Notes: generated from the letters alone by a model not told the origin. A DNA stretch of 64,000 nucleotides from Paenibacillus phytorum (GCF_013141715.1 NZ_WHOA01000099.1:124001-188000); one strand, 5' to 3'; positions 17,710 through 26,843 are shown, numbered from the stretch's first letter. Made by a program: numbers and translations.

Positions 17710-18842
17710 ATCCCCGCCTCCCTTTCCGGTGGTTTGAAGGCATTCGGCACTTTAATAACGATCGTCGTTCCATGGTTTGAAACAATTTCCATGCATCCGT
17801 TCACAAACTCAAGCCGCTCTTTCATGCCTCGCAGTCCATTTCCAAGTAAAGCTACAGATTCCTTGCCCATGCCGACCCCATTGTCCCCCACTTTGATAAC
17901 CAAATCAGTTTGTGTCGGCTCAATGGCGATCGAACAGGTAGAAGCGCTGCTATGTTTAATAATATTGGTAATGGCTTCTTTTAAGCACATACTCACCACA
18001 TTCTCGTTCATCAGGGAGGTGTTCGTTAACTGAGGGTCCCCTTCCAAAATGAGGTCGATCTCAGCAGCCTTCAAAATCTGCTTAACGCGAAACATCTCAT
18101 CCTCGAGTCTAGTACCTCGCATTGATGTAACCATCTCTCGAACTTCCTTCAATGCACTTCTAGCCGTCTGCCGAACATCATTGATTTCAATTTGTGCTTG
18201 CGTCGGGTTTTTGCTAATTAATTTCCCCGCCAAATCACTCTTTAAGCCAATTAATGAGAGCTTTTGACCAAGTGTATCATGTAAGTCGCGAGCGATTCTT
18301 TGGCGTTCTTCCAACTTTACCAGCTCGGAAATTCGCTTATTTGCATCCTCTAGCTGACCCTGCAATTTATCACTCCTGTTTCGGTTGTACGTTGTGACTG
18401 GAAGGAGAATTACGCCAATCACGTTAATAATGACAAACGGCAGCTGCGTAATATATACAGGGTTTTGGGATACAAATCCATAGTTAATCGTGACAATTGT
18501 GCTTACTAGATGAATGGTGTACAACGTAATAAATCCGGCTCGATTTTGAATATTGCCAATAAAAAAGGCTAAAAACAGCGAGAAATATACATAGCTAAAC
18601 AATAAGGTCATCGTAATTGAAATCAGTATTTGTACACTTGACCAGAAGTACATGAGCCAGCCTTTAGAGACAAAAGAAAGCACGTAGCAGATAAAGAATA
18701 CAATAATCATACTGGTGCCTAATACAATTTGGTAAGTAGCAGAAGAACGAAATATGAAGTAAAAAGGGAGGATGTAAAAGACAACCCATACATACGGACT
18801 AAGACCTGTTTTTTTGTGAAAAATTTGATGCCACTTTTGCAT
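17706..18842 (-). CDS. desK: Thermosensor histidine kinase DesK
   Basis: The 378-residue protein has four or five hydrophobic membrane segments in residues 16-150, then a coiled linker (NRSDKLQGQLEDANKRISELVKLEERQ) and a HisKA_3 dimerisation domain. The phospho-accepting histidine is His188 in RIARDLHDTLGQ, the same number as in B. subtilis DesK. An HATPase domain with NIIKHSSAS and VGDNGVGMG follows. In B. subtilis DesK senses membrane thickening on cooling and phosphorylates DesR. The context, 77 bases after a desaturase gene and coupled to a NarL-type regulator, supports the same role here. Confidence 0.9.
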   Translation of the reverse strand: MQKWHQIFHKKTGLSPYVWVVFYILPFYFIFRSSATYQIVLGTSMIIVFFICYVLSFVSKGWLMYFWSSVQILISITMTLLFSYVYFSLFLAFFIGNIQNRAGFITLYTIHLVSTIVTINYGFVSQNPVYITQLPFVIINVIGVILLPVTTYNRNRSDKLQGQLEDANKRISELVKLEERQRIARDLHDTLGQKLSLIGLKSDLAGKLISKNPTQAQIEINDVRQTARSALKEVREMVTSMRGTRLEDEMFRVKQILKAAEIDLILEGDPQLTNTSLMNENVVSMCLKEAITNIIKHSSASTCSIAIEPTQTDLVIKVGDNGVGMGKESVALLGNGLRGMKERLEFVNGCMEIVSNHGTTIVIKVPNAFKPPEREAGI

Positions 18843-18919
18843 GGTCCCTTTACCCTCTTTTTCTTCGCCATTGATTTCATTCTATTTTAACATAATCATG
18901 AATGGACAGGATTATTTTC

Positions 18920-19975
18920 CTATATGACCGATTTACGGACTTTTAAGTTGTTCCCCAAAGAATCTTGCTTATCTTGGTTAGGGAGCACCTGTTTTTTATT
19001 TTTATAACCGACAAACGTTTTGTTCTGCTCGTCCCAAAGACGAAAACGTAACGATTGCAGACTCGTGCTAATTGTAATCGTCGTTGCTTTTTGAAGCGGT
19101 GGAGTTGCGTTATGAGCCTTCTCCAAGTTATAATTTGGCACTTTCGGACTCAAATGATGCACATGATGAAACCCAATATTTCCGGTTATCCATTGCAAAA
19201 GCTTGGGCAGCTTGTAATAAGAGCTTCCATCTACCGCGGCTTTCACATAACTCCACTCATCTTCGTTCTCAAAGTAGGAGTCCTCAAACTGATGCTGTAC
19301 ATAGAACAGCCAAATACCTAGCAAGCCGGCTACGAAAACGAGCGGAGCTTGAATCATAACAAACGCTTGCCATCCAATTGCTGAGCACATAAATGCATAT
19401 AAACCGATGATGGAAACATTAGTCAAGTAAGTACTGATTCTTTCTTTACGTTTTGCACCTTTTGTATTAAAACGGTTAGTAAATAGGAATAAAAAGATAG
19501 GGCCAAGTCCAAACATAATAAATGGATTCCGATATAATCGATAAGCAATTCGGCGTAATAAGGAAGAAGCCGCATATTCGTCGACCGTAAGAACCCACAT
19601 ATCACCTGTGCCGCGTTTCTCAAGGTTACTGCTCGTTGCATGATGAATGGAATGACTGTTCTTCCATTGTTGATACGGAAAGAGCGTAAGAATACCCGTT
19701 ATCGTACCGATGATTTCGTTTGCTCGGCGGCTTTTGAAGAACGATTGGTGACAGCAATCATGGAAAATGATAAATGTCCGTATAACAAACCCGGAAGCAA
19801 TGAACGTAATCGGCAATGTTATCCAATATGATACCGACAGGCTTAGATACGCAGCATACCACAGCAGCAATAAAGGTCCTATAGTGTTGAGCAGCTGTTT
19901 AACACTCGCCTTCGTATTTGATTTTTCATAGGGGGCAACCTGTTTTTTTAAATTGGATAGCGTAGATTGGGTCAT
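18920..19975 (-). CDS. des: Membrane fatty acid desaturase
   Basis: The 351-residue membrane protein has the three histidine boxes of acyl-lipid desaturases: HDCCH (72-76), HSIHH (108-112) and HHVHH (about residue 275), which hold the di-iron centre. Several hydrophobic segments flank the boxes. In B. subtilis the enzyme (Des) introduces a delta-5 double bond into membrane phospholipid acyl chains at low temperature; position specificity here is inferred from the operon. The start follows GAGGAGGAACAATAACG. Upstream are a TATAAT-like -10 (20046-20051), a poor -35 and a DesR-box-like palindrome, fitting activator-dependent expression. Confidence 0.92.
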   Translation of the reverse strand: MTQSTLSNLKKQVAPYEKSNTKASVKQLLNTIGPLLLLWYAAYLSLSVSYWITLPITFIASGFVIRTFIIFHDCCHQSFFKSRRANEIIGTITGILTLFPYQQWKNSHSIHHATSSNLEKRGTGDMWVLTVDEYAASSLLRRIAYRLYRNPFIMFGLGPIFLFLFTNRFNTKGAKRKERISTYLTNVSIIGLYAFMCSAIGWQAFVMIQAPLVFVAGLLGIWLFYVQHQFEDSYFENEDEWSYVKAAVDGSSYYKLPKLLQWITGNIGFHHVHHLSPKVPNYNLEKAHNATPPLQKATTITISTSLQSLRFRLWDEQNKTFVGYKNKKQVLPNQDKQDSLGNNLKVRKSVI

Positions 19976-20045
19976 CGTTATTGTTCCTCCTCGGGTATGG
20001 TAAGCGAGTCATGTTGTCGAACGTAAGTCGCAATATCCTATCTTC

Positions 20046-20111
20046 ATTATAGATATCGCTTTCATTTCGTTGTAGTCATAAACGTCAAGTAGCGGGTATG
20101 ACAAATGTCAT
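20046..20111 (-). promoter_or_regulatory. des promoter with DesR-box-like palindrome
   Basis: On the minus strand the -10 is TATAAT (20046-20051) and the -35 position has only a weak TACAAC. Upstream at 20098-20111 is the inverted repeat ATGAC-AAAT-GTCAT, and a related half site (TTGACGTTTATGACT) lies between them at about 20074-20088. Two adjacent sites over the -35 region is the layout described for DesR binding at the B. subtilis des promoter. Confidence 0.6.
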
Positions 20112-20123
20112 GTCCTATTATCA

Positions 20124-20171
20124 AAAAAAAGTGCCGCTACTTCGTAAATAACGAAATAGCAGCACTTTTTC
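20124..20171 (-). terminator. Long terminator after the XRE regulator gene
   Basis: AAAAAGTGC-C-GCTA-C-TTCGT and ACGAA-A-TAGC-A-GCACTTTTT form an 18-bp near-perfect stem; T8 follows on the minus strand. The 120 bases between it and the stop at 20292 show no gene. Confidence 0.85.
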
Positions 20172-20291
20172 ACATGGAATTGATGTACAACATCATCATC
20201 CCTTTAGACGCAGTCCTACGGATATCTTCTCTACTGCTTACTCAATGCGAGCGGTTCTTGTTTCAGACTCCTTGCAAATTGTTATAACGCA

Positions 20292-21146
20292 TTAGTCATG
20301 GTCCTGATCTTCTAATTTGCTCATCAAAAGCCTGACTTTCGAATCGGTATCCGAACCAGGAGAAGGTGTATACACACTGCATCTTAAATCGGTACGCCCT
20401 TGTACTTGAAGCGTGGTCAAATCGAACAGCAACTTTCCCACTTTGGCATGCCTGAATTCAATGAACACTTCGGGAGCTGAACTCACATCACTTTGGTTCC
20501 AAAAAGCTCTAAAATCCTGGCTCTGCTCACTGATCTGCTCGATAAACTCACTGTACCAGTTATCTCCCACATATTGCCCATAATAAGATCGAAACATCGC
20601 CAAGAATCCCTTTACAAAATCATGCCAGTTTACAGCCAGAGCCTTCAATTCTTTACGTGTAAAAAGCAGCCATATCATATTTCTTTGCTCTACAGGGATA
20701 ATCGCAAAATCTAGGAATATAGCCGCGGCTGCTTGATTCCATCCAACAATATTACATCTACGATCTGAAATTATCGTGGGGCAATCGTGAAGCTCTGTTA
20801 GGATTCTACTTAACGCTGGGCTGACCGTAGGAATATGATCTACAAATGTAGTCGGTGCCGGCTGCTCGAGAGCCAGCATGAAGAGATACTGGCGCTCATC
20901 CTCATTAAGCTGCAAAGCTAATGCGATACGGTCAAGTACTTGCACGGACATCTTGATATCTCTTCCCTGCTCTAACCAGGTATACCAAGTCGTACTGACA
21001 CCTGCAATTGACGCCACTTCTTCTCTGCGTAAGCCAGGTGTTCGTCTACGACTCCCGCCCAGCACCCCAGCTTCACTGGGTTGGATTCTAGCACGATGAG
21101 TAGTTAAAAACTCTGATAGTGCCTGTAACCGTTCCTTTGTATCCAC
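20292..21146 (-). CDS. XRE-family regulator with MmyB-like ligand-binding domain
   Basis: The 284-residue protein has an N-terminal helix-turn-helix (TPGLRREEVASIAGVSTTWYTWLEQGRDIKMSVQVLDRIALAL, residues 36-78) and a C-terminal MmyB/MltR-type PAS-like domain with CPTIISDRRCNIVGWNQAA and RDLRCSVYTPSPGSDTDSK-like ending. Members with this domain in actinobacteria and others bind fatty-acid-like ligands. Divergence from fabF across a 118-base gap that holds a TTATAC-CA-GTATAA palindrome suggests that it controls fabF and itself; that is inference. Confidence 0.88.
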   Translation of the reverse strand: MDTKERLQALSEFLTTHRARIQPSEAGVLGGSRRRTPGLRREEVASIAGVSTTWYTWLEQGRDIKMSVQVLDRIALALQLNEDERQYLFMLALEQPAPTTFVDHIPTVSPALSRILTELHDCPTIISDRRCNIVGWNQAAAAIFLDFAIIPVEQRNMIWLLFTRKELKALAVNWHDFVKGFLAMFRSYYGQYVGDNWYSEFIEQISEQSQDFRAFWNQSDVSSAPEVFIEFRHAKVGKLLFDLTTLQVQGRTDLRCSVYTPSPGSDTDSKVRLLMSKLEDQDHD

Positions 21147-21181
21147 GCCATAATCCTCCTACGCATTTATCATAGAAGCTA

Positions 21182-21195
21182 TTATACCAGTATAA
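21182..21195. promoter_or_regulatory. Operator candidate between XRE regulator and fabF
   Basis: TTATAC and GTATAA form a perfect 6-bp inverted repeat with a CA spacer in the divergent promoter region; it could be a regulator site or overlap a -10 element. Confidence 0.4.
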
Positions 21196-21264
21196 ACCGT
21201 AACTTGTAATAGGATAAAGAGTGTGACAATCTAATGGAAGGATAAACATTAGGAGGAATAACAA

Positions 21265-22500
21265 ATGAAGCGTGTAGTTGTGACAGGAATGGGCGTCATT
21301 ACACCCATTGGGAATCAGGTGGATACGTTCTGGGGGAATCTTACGGATGGTAAATCAGGTATTACCTTAATAGATCATATGGATGTAACGGATTATAAAA
21401 CCAACTTCGCTGGTGTGGTTCGGAATTTCGATGCAGAAGCAGCGGTTGGTCGGCGAGATGTACGCCGGATGGATCGATACTGCCAATTTGCAGTTGCCGC
21501 GGCCAAGCAGGCACTTGATGATGCAGCATTGGTCATTGATTCCACGAATGAGGAACGTATCGGAGTCTATATTGGCTCTGGTATTGGCGGTATTCAGACG
21601 ATTCTGGACAATTATCGTACTTTACTGACCCGCGGACCTGGCCGCGTGAGTCCGACAGTTGTACCCATGATGATCGCCAATATGGCGGCGGCACAAGTCA
21701 GTATCCTGTTCGGAGCCAAGGGCCCCTCGCTAGCTCCAGTGACCGCTTGCGCCACGGGCAACAACGCCATTGGCGAAGCTTTTAAGCTTATCCAGCGCGG
21801 AGGCGCAGACGCCGTCATTGCCGGTGGCGCCGAGGCGACGGTCACCGACCTCGCGCTGGCGGGCTTCGGCAATGCGACGTCGCTGTCGACGCGCTGTGAC
21901 GCGCCGGAGCAGGCTAGCCGCCCGTTCGACGCGGAGCGGGACGGCTTCGCCGCCGCCGAAGGCGCCGGCGTACTCGTGTTGGAGTCGCTCGAGCATGCCG
22001 AGCGTCGGGGGGCGCGGATCCATGCCGAGCTCATCGGCTATGGATCGACCTCGGACGCCTTCCACATCGTGGCGCCCGATCCTGAAGGCTCGGGGGCCTA
22101 CCGAGCCATGCGCGAAGCGATCGCCGACGCCGGGATCGCCGCGGCGGAGATCGACACGATCAACGCGCACGCGACGAGCACGATCGCTGGCGATCTCTCC
22201 GAGACGCTCGCCATTAAGCGGCTGCTTGGTCGCGGTGCGTATGACGTGCCTATCAGCGCAAACAAGTCCATGATTGGCCATATGCTTGGCGCAGCTGGCG
22301 GTGTAGAAGCGGTCGCGCTGATCAAAACCTTACAGGACGGCCTCATCCCTCCGACAATTAATCTAGAAAATCCAGATCCCGAGTGTGATCTCGATTATGT
22401 ACCACTTGTTGCAAGACGAGCTGATCTTCGTTATGGCTTGTCCAGCTCATTTGGATTTGGTGGGCATAACGCCGTCCTCATTTTCAAAAAACATGAATAA
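21265..22500 (+). CDS. fabF: Beta-ketoacyl-ACP synthase II (FabF type)
   Basis: This 411-residue thiolase-fold condensing enzyme elongates acyl-ACP with malonyl-ACP. The catalytic Cys162 is in VTACATGNNAIGEAF, the two histidines are in TINAHATST (about 302) and NKSMIGHMLGAAGG (about 339), and the C-terminal SSSFGFGGHNAVL is standard. The start follows AGGAGG. It stands alone next to an XRE/MmyB regulator rather than in a fab operon, so it is probably an accessory copy. By count, 21841-22200 is 71% G+C (255 of 360), far above the ends of the gene, which points to a recombined patch or an acquired gene. Confidence 0.93.
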   Translation: MKRVVVTGMGVITPIGNQVDTFWGNLTDGKSGITLIDHMDVTDYKTNFAGVVRNFDAEAAVGRRDVRRMDRYCQFAVAAAKQALDDAALVIDSTNEERIGVYIGSGIGGIQTILDNYRTLLTRGPGRVSPTVVPMMIANMAAAQVSILFGAKGPSLAPVTACATGNNAIGEAFKLIQRGGADAVIAGGAEATVTDLALAGFGNATSLSTRCDAPEQASRPFDAERDGFAAAEGAGVLVLESLEHAERRGARIHAELIGYGSTSDAFHIVAPDPEGSGAYRAMREAIADAGIAAAEIDTINAHATSTIAGDLSETLAIKRLLGRGAYDVPISANKSMIGHMLGAAGGVEAVALIKTLQDGLIPPTINLENPDPECDLDYVPLVARRADLRYGLSSSFGFGGHNAVLIFKKHE

Positions 22501-22531
22501 GTAATCCCTACCATCTACTCTCATACAAAAT

Positions 22532-22570
22532 AAACCTAATCCGTTCAGCATAGCTAAATGGATTAGGTTT
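22532..22570. terminator. Terminator after fabF
   Basis: AAACCTAATCC and GGATTAGGTTT form a perfect 11-bp stem with a 17-base loop; only a short T-run follows. Confidence 0.75.
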
Positions 22571-22593
22571 ATTCCATGAATGATTCAGGAAGT

Positions 22594-22794
22594 CTAATGC
22601 CAGAACCATTTCTCATAAATATAGTAGATGCAAAATGAAAGGAAAGCGAGAGCTATACTAAGCCACCCTGTAATAAGGGCACCTTTTTTTTCTTTGATCA
22701 TACCCGTCTTCGCATAGATTCTAACATCGAAACATAAAATGAGGATCCCAGAAATTAGTAACAACAAAACCGTGTAATAGTTAAAGGTAATCAT
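22594..22794 (-). CDS. CLC_0170-like two-helix small membrane protein
   Basis: The 66-residue protein starts at the ATG at 22794 (AGAAGGGG upstream) and has two hydrophobic helices: TVLLLLISGILILCFDV and ALITGWLSIALAFLSFCIYYIY, separated by a basic loop KTGMIKEKKG. The size, topology and position after a Ger(x)C gene match the CLC_0170 family often seen with germination receptors. It may be an accessory subunit like the small 2TM D proteins of some gerA operons; this is inference. It is the last gene of the first ger operon, 66 bases after the C subunit. Confidence 0.65.
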   Translation of the reverse strand: MITFNYYTVLLLLISGILILCFDVRIYAKTGMIKEKKGALITGWLSIALAFLSFCIYYIYEKWFWH

Positions 22795-22860
22795 TCTCGA
22801 ACCCCTTCTCACCCGAGCCGCGGTCGTAAAACTCATAGCATGGAACCAAGCTTTAACGGA

Positions 22861-24084
22861 TTATTTGGTTTTCGTGCCAATTCGTCGGATATTTATACGT
22901 ATACTTACCTCAACGGACATATCTCGATACATTTCTTCCCACTTCTGCTTCGTTTTAATTTCCCTATTCCAATAGGAAGGATGGAAAGCACGCACGTCTT
23001 CCCCGAAACCGAAAATGTCGCAACCGTCCTTTTGGGTCTGGTGAATTAGTTTTTCAAACCCTATTTTCCCGTCCTTTTCTATGGATTGCTCTAATTTTTT
23101 AATCGTTTCCTTCGTTAACGTCAAATTTTCATCTGATTTTTCCCGTAAATCTCCTTCGATTTGACTCACAACTTTGGCATGAATTTTACCGTTTATGATC
23201 TCCGTACTAATTTTCCCTTTACGATTCGTAGATTGAAACATGACAGTTGTTTCTGAACCGGGTATCTGTGTGATGACGCTGTATCCTCCAGGATTGATTT
23301 GCTTCATTGCCATAAAGTGACCAATTTGCAGTGGCGTAGTGATTCCCTCCATTTTATCACCTTTAAAATAAGCCAATCCGGCGATTTCAATGTTAGATTC
23401 TTTCTTCAAATCCAGATACGGGAGAGACCCTTCCTGTCCTTTAGCTGAACTAGCACTATAGAAAACGCCTAGGAAATTATTTGGAAGTTTACCCATTTCC
23501 TTGGCACGATCTAGAGTGGCCACTAGATATAAGGTGGGAACACGTTCCAATTGGGGAGTGGCTCTCATGATATCTGAAGCTTTCCCTTTGGACACAACCA
23601 TCCAAACTGTTCTTCTTACCTGAGGCTGACGACGGAAGAAATCTTTCTCATTTTCGATCCCTTTCCTTGCCAACGCTTCTGACACTACGATTACACGCAA
23701 ATGACCAAAAAACAAGCGATCCGCCAATTGCTGCTGCAGATTCATCAAAGAATCATGGATGGTACTCCCAACGCTACTCAGCACCCAGACTGGTTTCTGC
23801 CCGGCTGGAACGCCTCCAGTACCTCCCGTCCCTAAGGGAATGCGTCCCGGAACGGCAATTTGTACGGTGATACGTATTAATCCTTTATTTAACTTAGGAT
23901 TTTTAAGGATTTGTGTTGCATTACTGCTTTCGTTCGCTTCTTGCGGTTTGGCCTCATCGATGGCAATGGCTAAAACAACGGCTCGATCTTCGATTTCTAA
24001 ACGATCCCAGCATCCCGTAAGCATTGGTAAAAGTAATAGAAAAACAAGAACACGGTTAATCCGTTTTCGCCACACGCTGATCAC
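22861..24084 (-). CDS. Ger(x)C-family spore germination lipoprotein (C subunit)
   Basis: The 407-residue protein is the C subunit of a GerA-type germinant receptor of the spore inner membrane. The signal peptide VLVFLLLLPMLTGCWDRLEIEDRAVVLAIAID carries the lipobox LTGC, and the WDR.E(I/L) that follows is diagnostic of the family. The C-terminal domain KIGFEKLIHQTQKDGCDIFGFGEDVRAFHPSYW is also typical. GTG at 24084 follows AAGGGGAG and overlaps the end of the B subunit gene by 29 bases, indicating translational coupling. Confidence 0.9.
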   Translation of the reverse strand: MISVWRKRINRVLVFLLLLPMLTGCWDRLEIEDRAVVLAIAIDEAKPQEANESSNATQILKNPKLNKGLIRITVQIAVPGRIPLGTGGTGGVPAGQKPVWVLSSVGSTIHDSLMNLQQQLADRLFFGHLRVIVVSEALARKGIENEKDFFRRQPQVRRTVWMVVSKGKASDIMRATPQLERVPTLYLVATLDRAKEMGKLPNNFLGVFYSASSAKGQEGSLPYLDLKKESNIEIAGLAYFKGDKMEGITTPLQIGHFMAMKQINPGGYSVITQIPGSETTVMFQSTNRKGKISTEIINGKIHAKVVSQIEGDLREKSDENLTLTKETIKKLEQSIEKDGKIGFEKLIHQTQKDGCDIFGFGEDVRAFHPSYWNREIKTKQKWEEMYRDMSVEVSIRINIRRIGTKTK

Positions 24085-25177
24085 CCCGACTCCCCTTCTT
24101 TTTCTTGCGAATGAGGGCAACGATCAGTAGAACCAATGGATAGAAGACTGTGATAACCAGTCCCCAACGACCAACAATTTGAATAATGCCATACATCTGC
24201 AGCAGGTTTTGGGGAAACATGGCAATGACATAGATGAAAGGAATGAGAAAAAATGAGAAAAGCTTGTGATCGCGCAAATGTAACAGTTGGCTTAGAAAGT
24301 GAATAGCCAAGTAATAGGTCGACAACAATGTTGTAAATACCGCTGTGACCCAAACGGCAAGAAATGCGCCATCTAACCTCTCCAGGATGTTAGCCGGCAA
24401 TGATGTGGTTTTGGCTAATTCCAAGGTAGGCCAAACTAAATTTTTAATTTCCTCTGCTCCAAATACGCCAACTGTAGCAATTACAATGAGTAAGTAGAGT
24501 CCCCCCGAAATCAACATGCCGACTAAGCTCGCCAACATCGCTCTATCCGGCTTACGCATAGCAGGAATTACGATGGTCATGACGAAAGATCCTTGAAACA
24601 AGGCAGCCATGGTAAGGATTCCTTTTGACATGCCGCTCGGTTCATTCCCCCATATTGGCAATAAATTGACCCCTTGCGCATTTTTTAGCGATAGAACGAC
24701 GATCAATACAAGCGGGAATACAATAAGTGGGAAATAAAAATGATGGAAATAGGTAAAGGTTGTCATATCAGCACGCGAGGAAACCGCAGCTAACAACAGC
24801 ATCACAATAACAGTCACTTCCAGCGGCGTTTTCGTTAATACGGAAGTCACTACAACTTCACCGAATTCGCGCGAAGCGAGTGCTGTGATTAGGGAAAAGA
24901 AAACGATGATTAAGACGCTGAATACCCGAGCCGTCCATTTACCGATCAAAACTTCACTGTATTCAATAATCGTTTGAGTTGGAAAGCGCATGCCGAGTAC
25001 GGTAACTAGCCAAAGCCCAAAGGAGCCGATTATGATACCTATTAAGGTTACGAGCGGCGCCCCCGAATCGGCAGCTCTAACAGCAAAAAGCGAGAGTGCT
25101 AATACACCAACACCAATAATCGTGCTAATTAGAATTATCGCTGCTTGAATCATTGTTACTTGACGAGGATACTCCAT
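24056..25177 (-). CDS. GerAB/ArcD/ProY-family germination permease (B subunit)
   Basis: The 373-residue protein has about ten hydrophobic helices and belongs to the APC-type GerAB family, which binds the germinant and lets water or ions pass in spores. Its start MEYPRQVTMIQAAIILISTIIGVGVLALS is typical. AAGGAGGG lies nine bases before the ATG, inside the last codons of the A subunit gene, giving a 53-base overlap. The germinant cannot be deduced. C-terminal RKKKKGSRG is cytoplasmic and basic. Confidence 0.92.
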   Translation of the reverse strand: MEYPRQVTMIQAAIILISTIIGVGVLALSLFAVRAADSGAPLVTLIGIIIGSFGLWLVTVLGMRFPTQTIIEYSEVLIGKWTARVFSVLIIVFFSLITALASREFGEVVVTSVLTKTPLEVTVIVMLLLAAVSSRADMTTFTYFHHFYFPLIVFPLVLIVVLSLKNAQGVNLLPIWGNEPSGMSKGILTMAALFQGSFVMTIVIPAMRKPDRAMLASLVGMLISGGLYLLIVIATVGVFGAEEIKNLVWPTLELAKTTSLPANILERLDGAFLAVWVTAVFTTLLSTYYLAIHFLSQLLHLRDHKLFSFFLIPFIYVIAMFPQNLLQMYGIIQIVGRWGLVITVFYPLVLLIVALIRKKKKGSRGDQRVAKTD

Positions 25178-26843
25178 CTTCTATGTCCCTCCTTGTATTC
25201 CCTACTTTCAATGGATCTAAGGTATTGCTTGGTGGATGCTTCAATTCCTTCGTTTTCATACCCAGACGGCTATCATTCGGCGTATGCAAGAGTGCCGGTC
25301 TCTTTGGCATGGACCAGAGTGGCAGCCGGGCCAATGTATCCTTCATCCCTTGGAAATTCCCTGGTACAATCGGACTCAAGTAAGGCACCCCGAACGATTT
25401 TAATGAGAGCATATGGTTGGCGATCAGGATAAGCCCGATCATCACGCCGTACAAGCCAAACATACCAGCCAAAATCACAAGCGGAAAGCGCAGCATCCTT
25501 AACGCCAGCGCCGCGTTGTACGCCGGTGTGGCAAAAGAACCGATCGTTGTTAAGGCGATGATGACGACCGTAATCGGACTGATGAATCCAGCAGCAACCG
25601 CGGCCTGTCCGACGACTAGCACACCAACAATGGATAGCGCTCCCCCAACCTGCTGCGGCAGACGCAGAGTCGCTTCCCTCAGCACCTCCATGGAAATCTC
25701 CATAATCAGAACTTCAATAAGAGATGGAAAAGGCACTCCGGCTCTCCCTCCCGCAACGGCCACGGCAAACTCTGTCGGGATGAGCTCCGGATTAAAAGAA
25801 ATCAAGGCTACATATAACGATGGGAATATCAAAGAGAAAACAAGAGCTACGAGTCGCGCTAACCGAATAAAGCTGACCAGTAGAAATCGTTCCGAGTAAT
25901 CTTCAACCGTTTGGTAAAACTGACTGAACACAGTTGGCAATATGAGGGCAAAGGGGGAACCGTCGACCAGCAGAATAACCCTGCCCTCCAGTAGATTGGC
26001 AACAGCTTTATCCGGGCGTTCCGTATTTTGAATCTGCGGGAACGGGGATAGATGGTTATCTTCAATGAACTGTTCCAAGTATCCAACATCAAGAATGCCA
26101 TCTATGTCGATCAACGCTAATCGTCTGAAAACCTCTTCAACAAGTTGGGGATTAACAATCCCATCCAAGTAACAGACAGCCACTTTAGATTTGGTTACAC
26201 GCCCTATCCGAATCGATTTTACCCGTAGATCCGGTGTCGGAAGGCGATAGCGAAGCAGCGAAAGGTTAGTACCCAACATTTCGATGAATCCTTCTCGTGC
26301 TCCGCGGATGACCTGCTCCGTTTCAGGTTGCGTGATCGAGCGCTTGTCCACATTTCGTGTACTGAATAGCAGCGCTTCCTCCAACCCTTCCACTACGAGA
26401 ACCGTTTCACCTTGTACAACGGCTTGGATCAACTCAGCTAAGTGTCTTTCCGATCTCCCTTCACAGGCATACAGCGTATCTGCAAATAATACATCCTTTA
26501 AGGGGCGGCTGTTTTTCGCTTTCCCCTGCTTGTTAGTCACCGAGAACATCAATGGTTTTAAAATATGCTCATTCAAATACTGCTTCTCAATTAAGTCTGA
26601 GAAATACATGAGCACAGCCGGGTACTGATCAAATATACGAAACTGGTGCATAACAAAATCGTCATTTTCACCAAGTATCTTATCAACGTATGAAATCGTC
26701 TCCTCGAGAATTGGAGTGATTTTCCCTTCTTCATTCTCTTCCAAAACCTGATGGGCAGGCGGCTCTTTTGGCGGAATCATGCGAGGTTGCTGGCTTTGAG
26801 ATACTTTTATAGCCCTACGTTTATACCATTGCCACATAGCCAC
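25125..26843 (-). CDS. GerA-family spore germination protein (A subunit)
   Basis: This 572-residue protein has the two-part GerAA layout: a soluble N-terminal half with DVLFADTLYACEGRSERHLAELIQAVVQGETVL and VCYLDGIVNPQLVEEVFRRL, then a membrane half with about five helices including GGRAGVPFPSLIEVLIMEISMEVLREATLRLPQQVGGALSIVGVLVVGQAAVAAGFISP. The C-terminus is Ser/Asn-rich. I chose GTG at 26843, ten bases after AGGAGG; an ATG at 26837 and a TTG at 26873 are alternatives. It is the first gene of the first ger operon. Expression in the forespore is expected, but I could not identify a clear sigma-G promoter. Confidence 0.9.
   Translation of the reverse strand: MAMWQWYKRRAIKVSQSQQPRMIPPKEPPAHQVLEENEEGKITPILEETISYVDKILGENDDFVMHQFRIFDQYPAVLMYFSDLIEKQYLNEHILKPLMFSVTNKQGKAKNSRPLKDVLFADTLYACEGRSERHLAELIQAVVQGETVLVVEGLEEALLFSTRNVDKRSITQPETEQVIRGAREGFIEMLGTNLSLLRYRLPTPDLRVKSIRIGRVTKSKVAVCYLDGIVNPQLVEEVFRRLALIDIDGILDVGYLEQFIEDNHLSPFPQIQNTERPDKAVANLLEGRVILLVDGSPFALILPTVFSQFYQTVEDYSERFLLVSFIRLARLVALVFSLIFPSLYVALISFNPELIPTEFAVAVAGGRAGVPFPSLIEVLIMEISMEVLREATLRLPQQVGGALSIVGVLVVGQAAVAAGFISPITVVIIALTTIGSFATPAYNAALALRMLRFPLVILAGMFGLYGVMIGLILIANHMLSLKSFGVPYLSPIVPGNFQGMKDTLARLPLWSMPKRPALLHTPNDSRLGMKTKELKHPPSNTLDPLKVGNTRRDIEDGVSSSSNNDSSSDNSN

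Noticed and set aside
20105..20287. 60-codon plus-strand frame
   Set aside because: It spans the des operator edge and the long terminator hairpin of the XRE gene.
21612..22281. Long minus- and plus-strand frames inside fabF (for example 21612-22034, 21730-22281 and 21770-22273)
   Set aside because: They exist because the G+C-rich patch has few stop codons; translations are Arg/Ala/Pro-rich and fabF has full family motifs on the plus strand.
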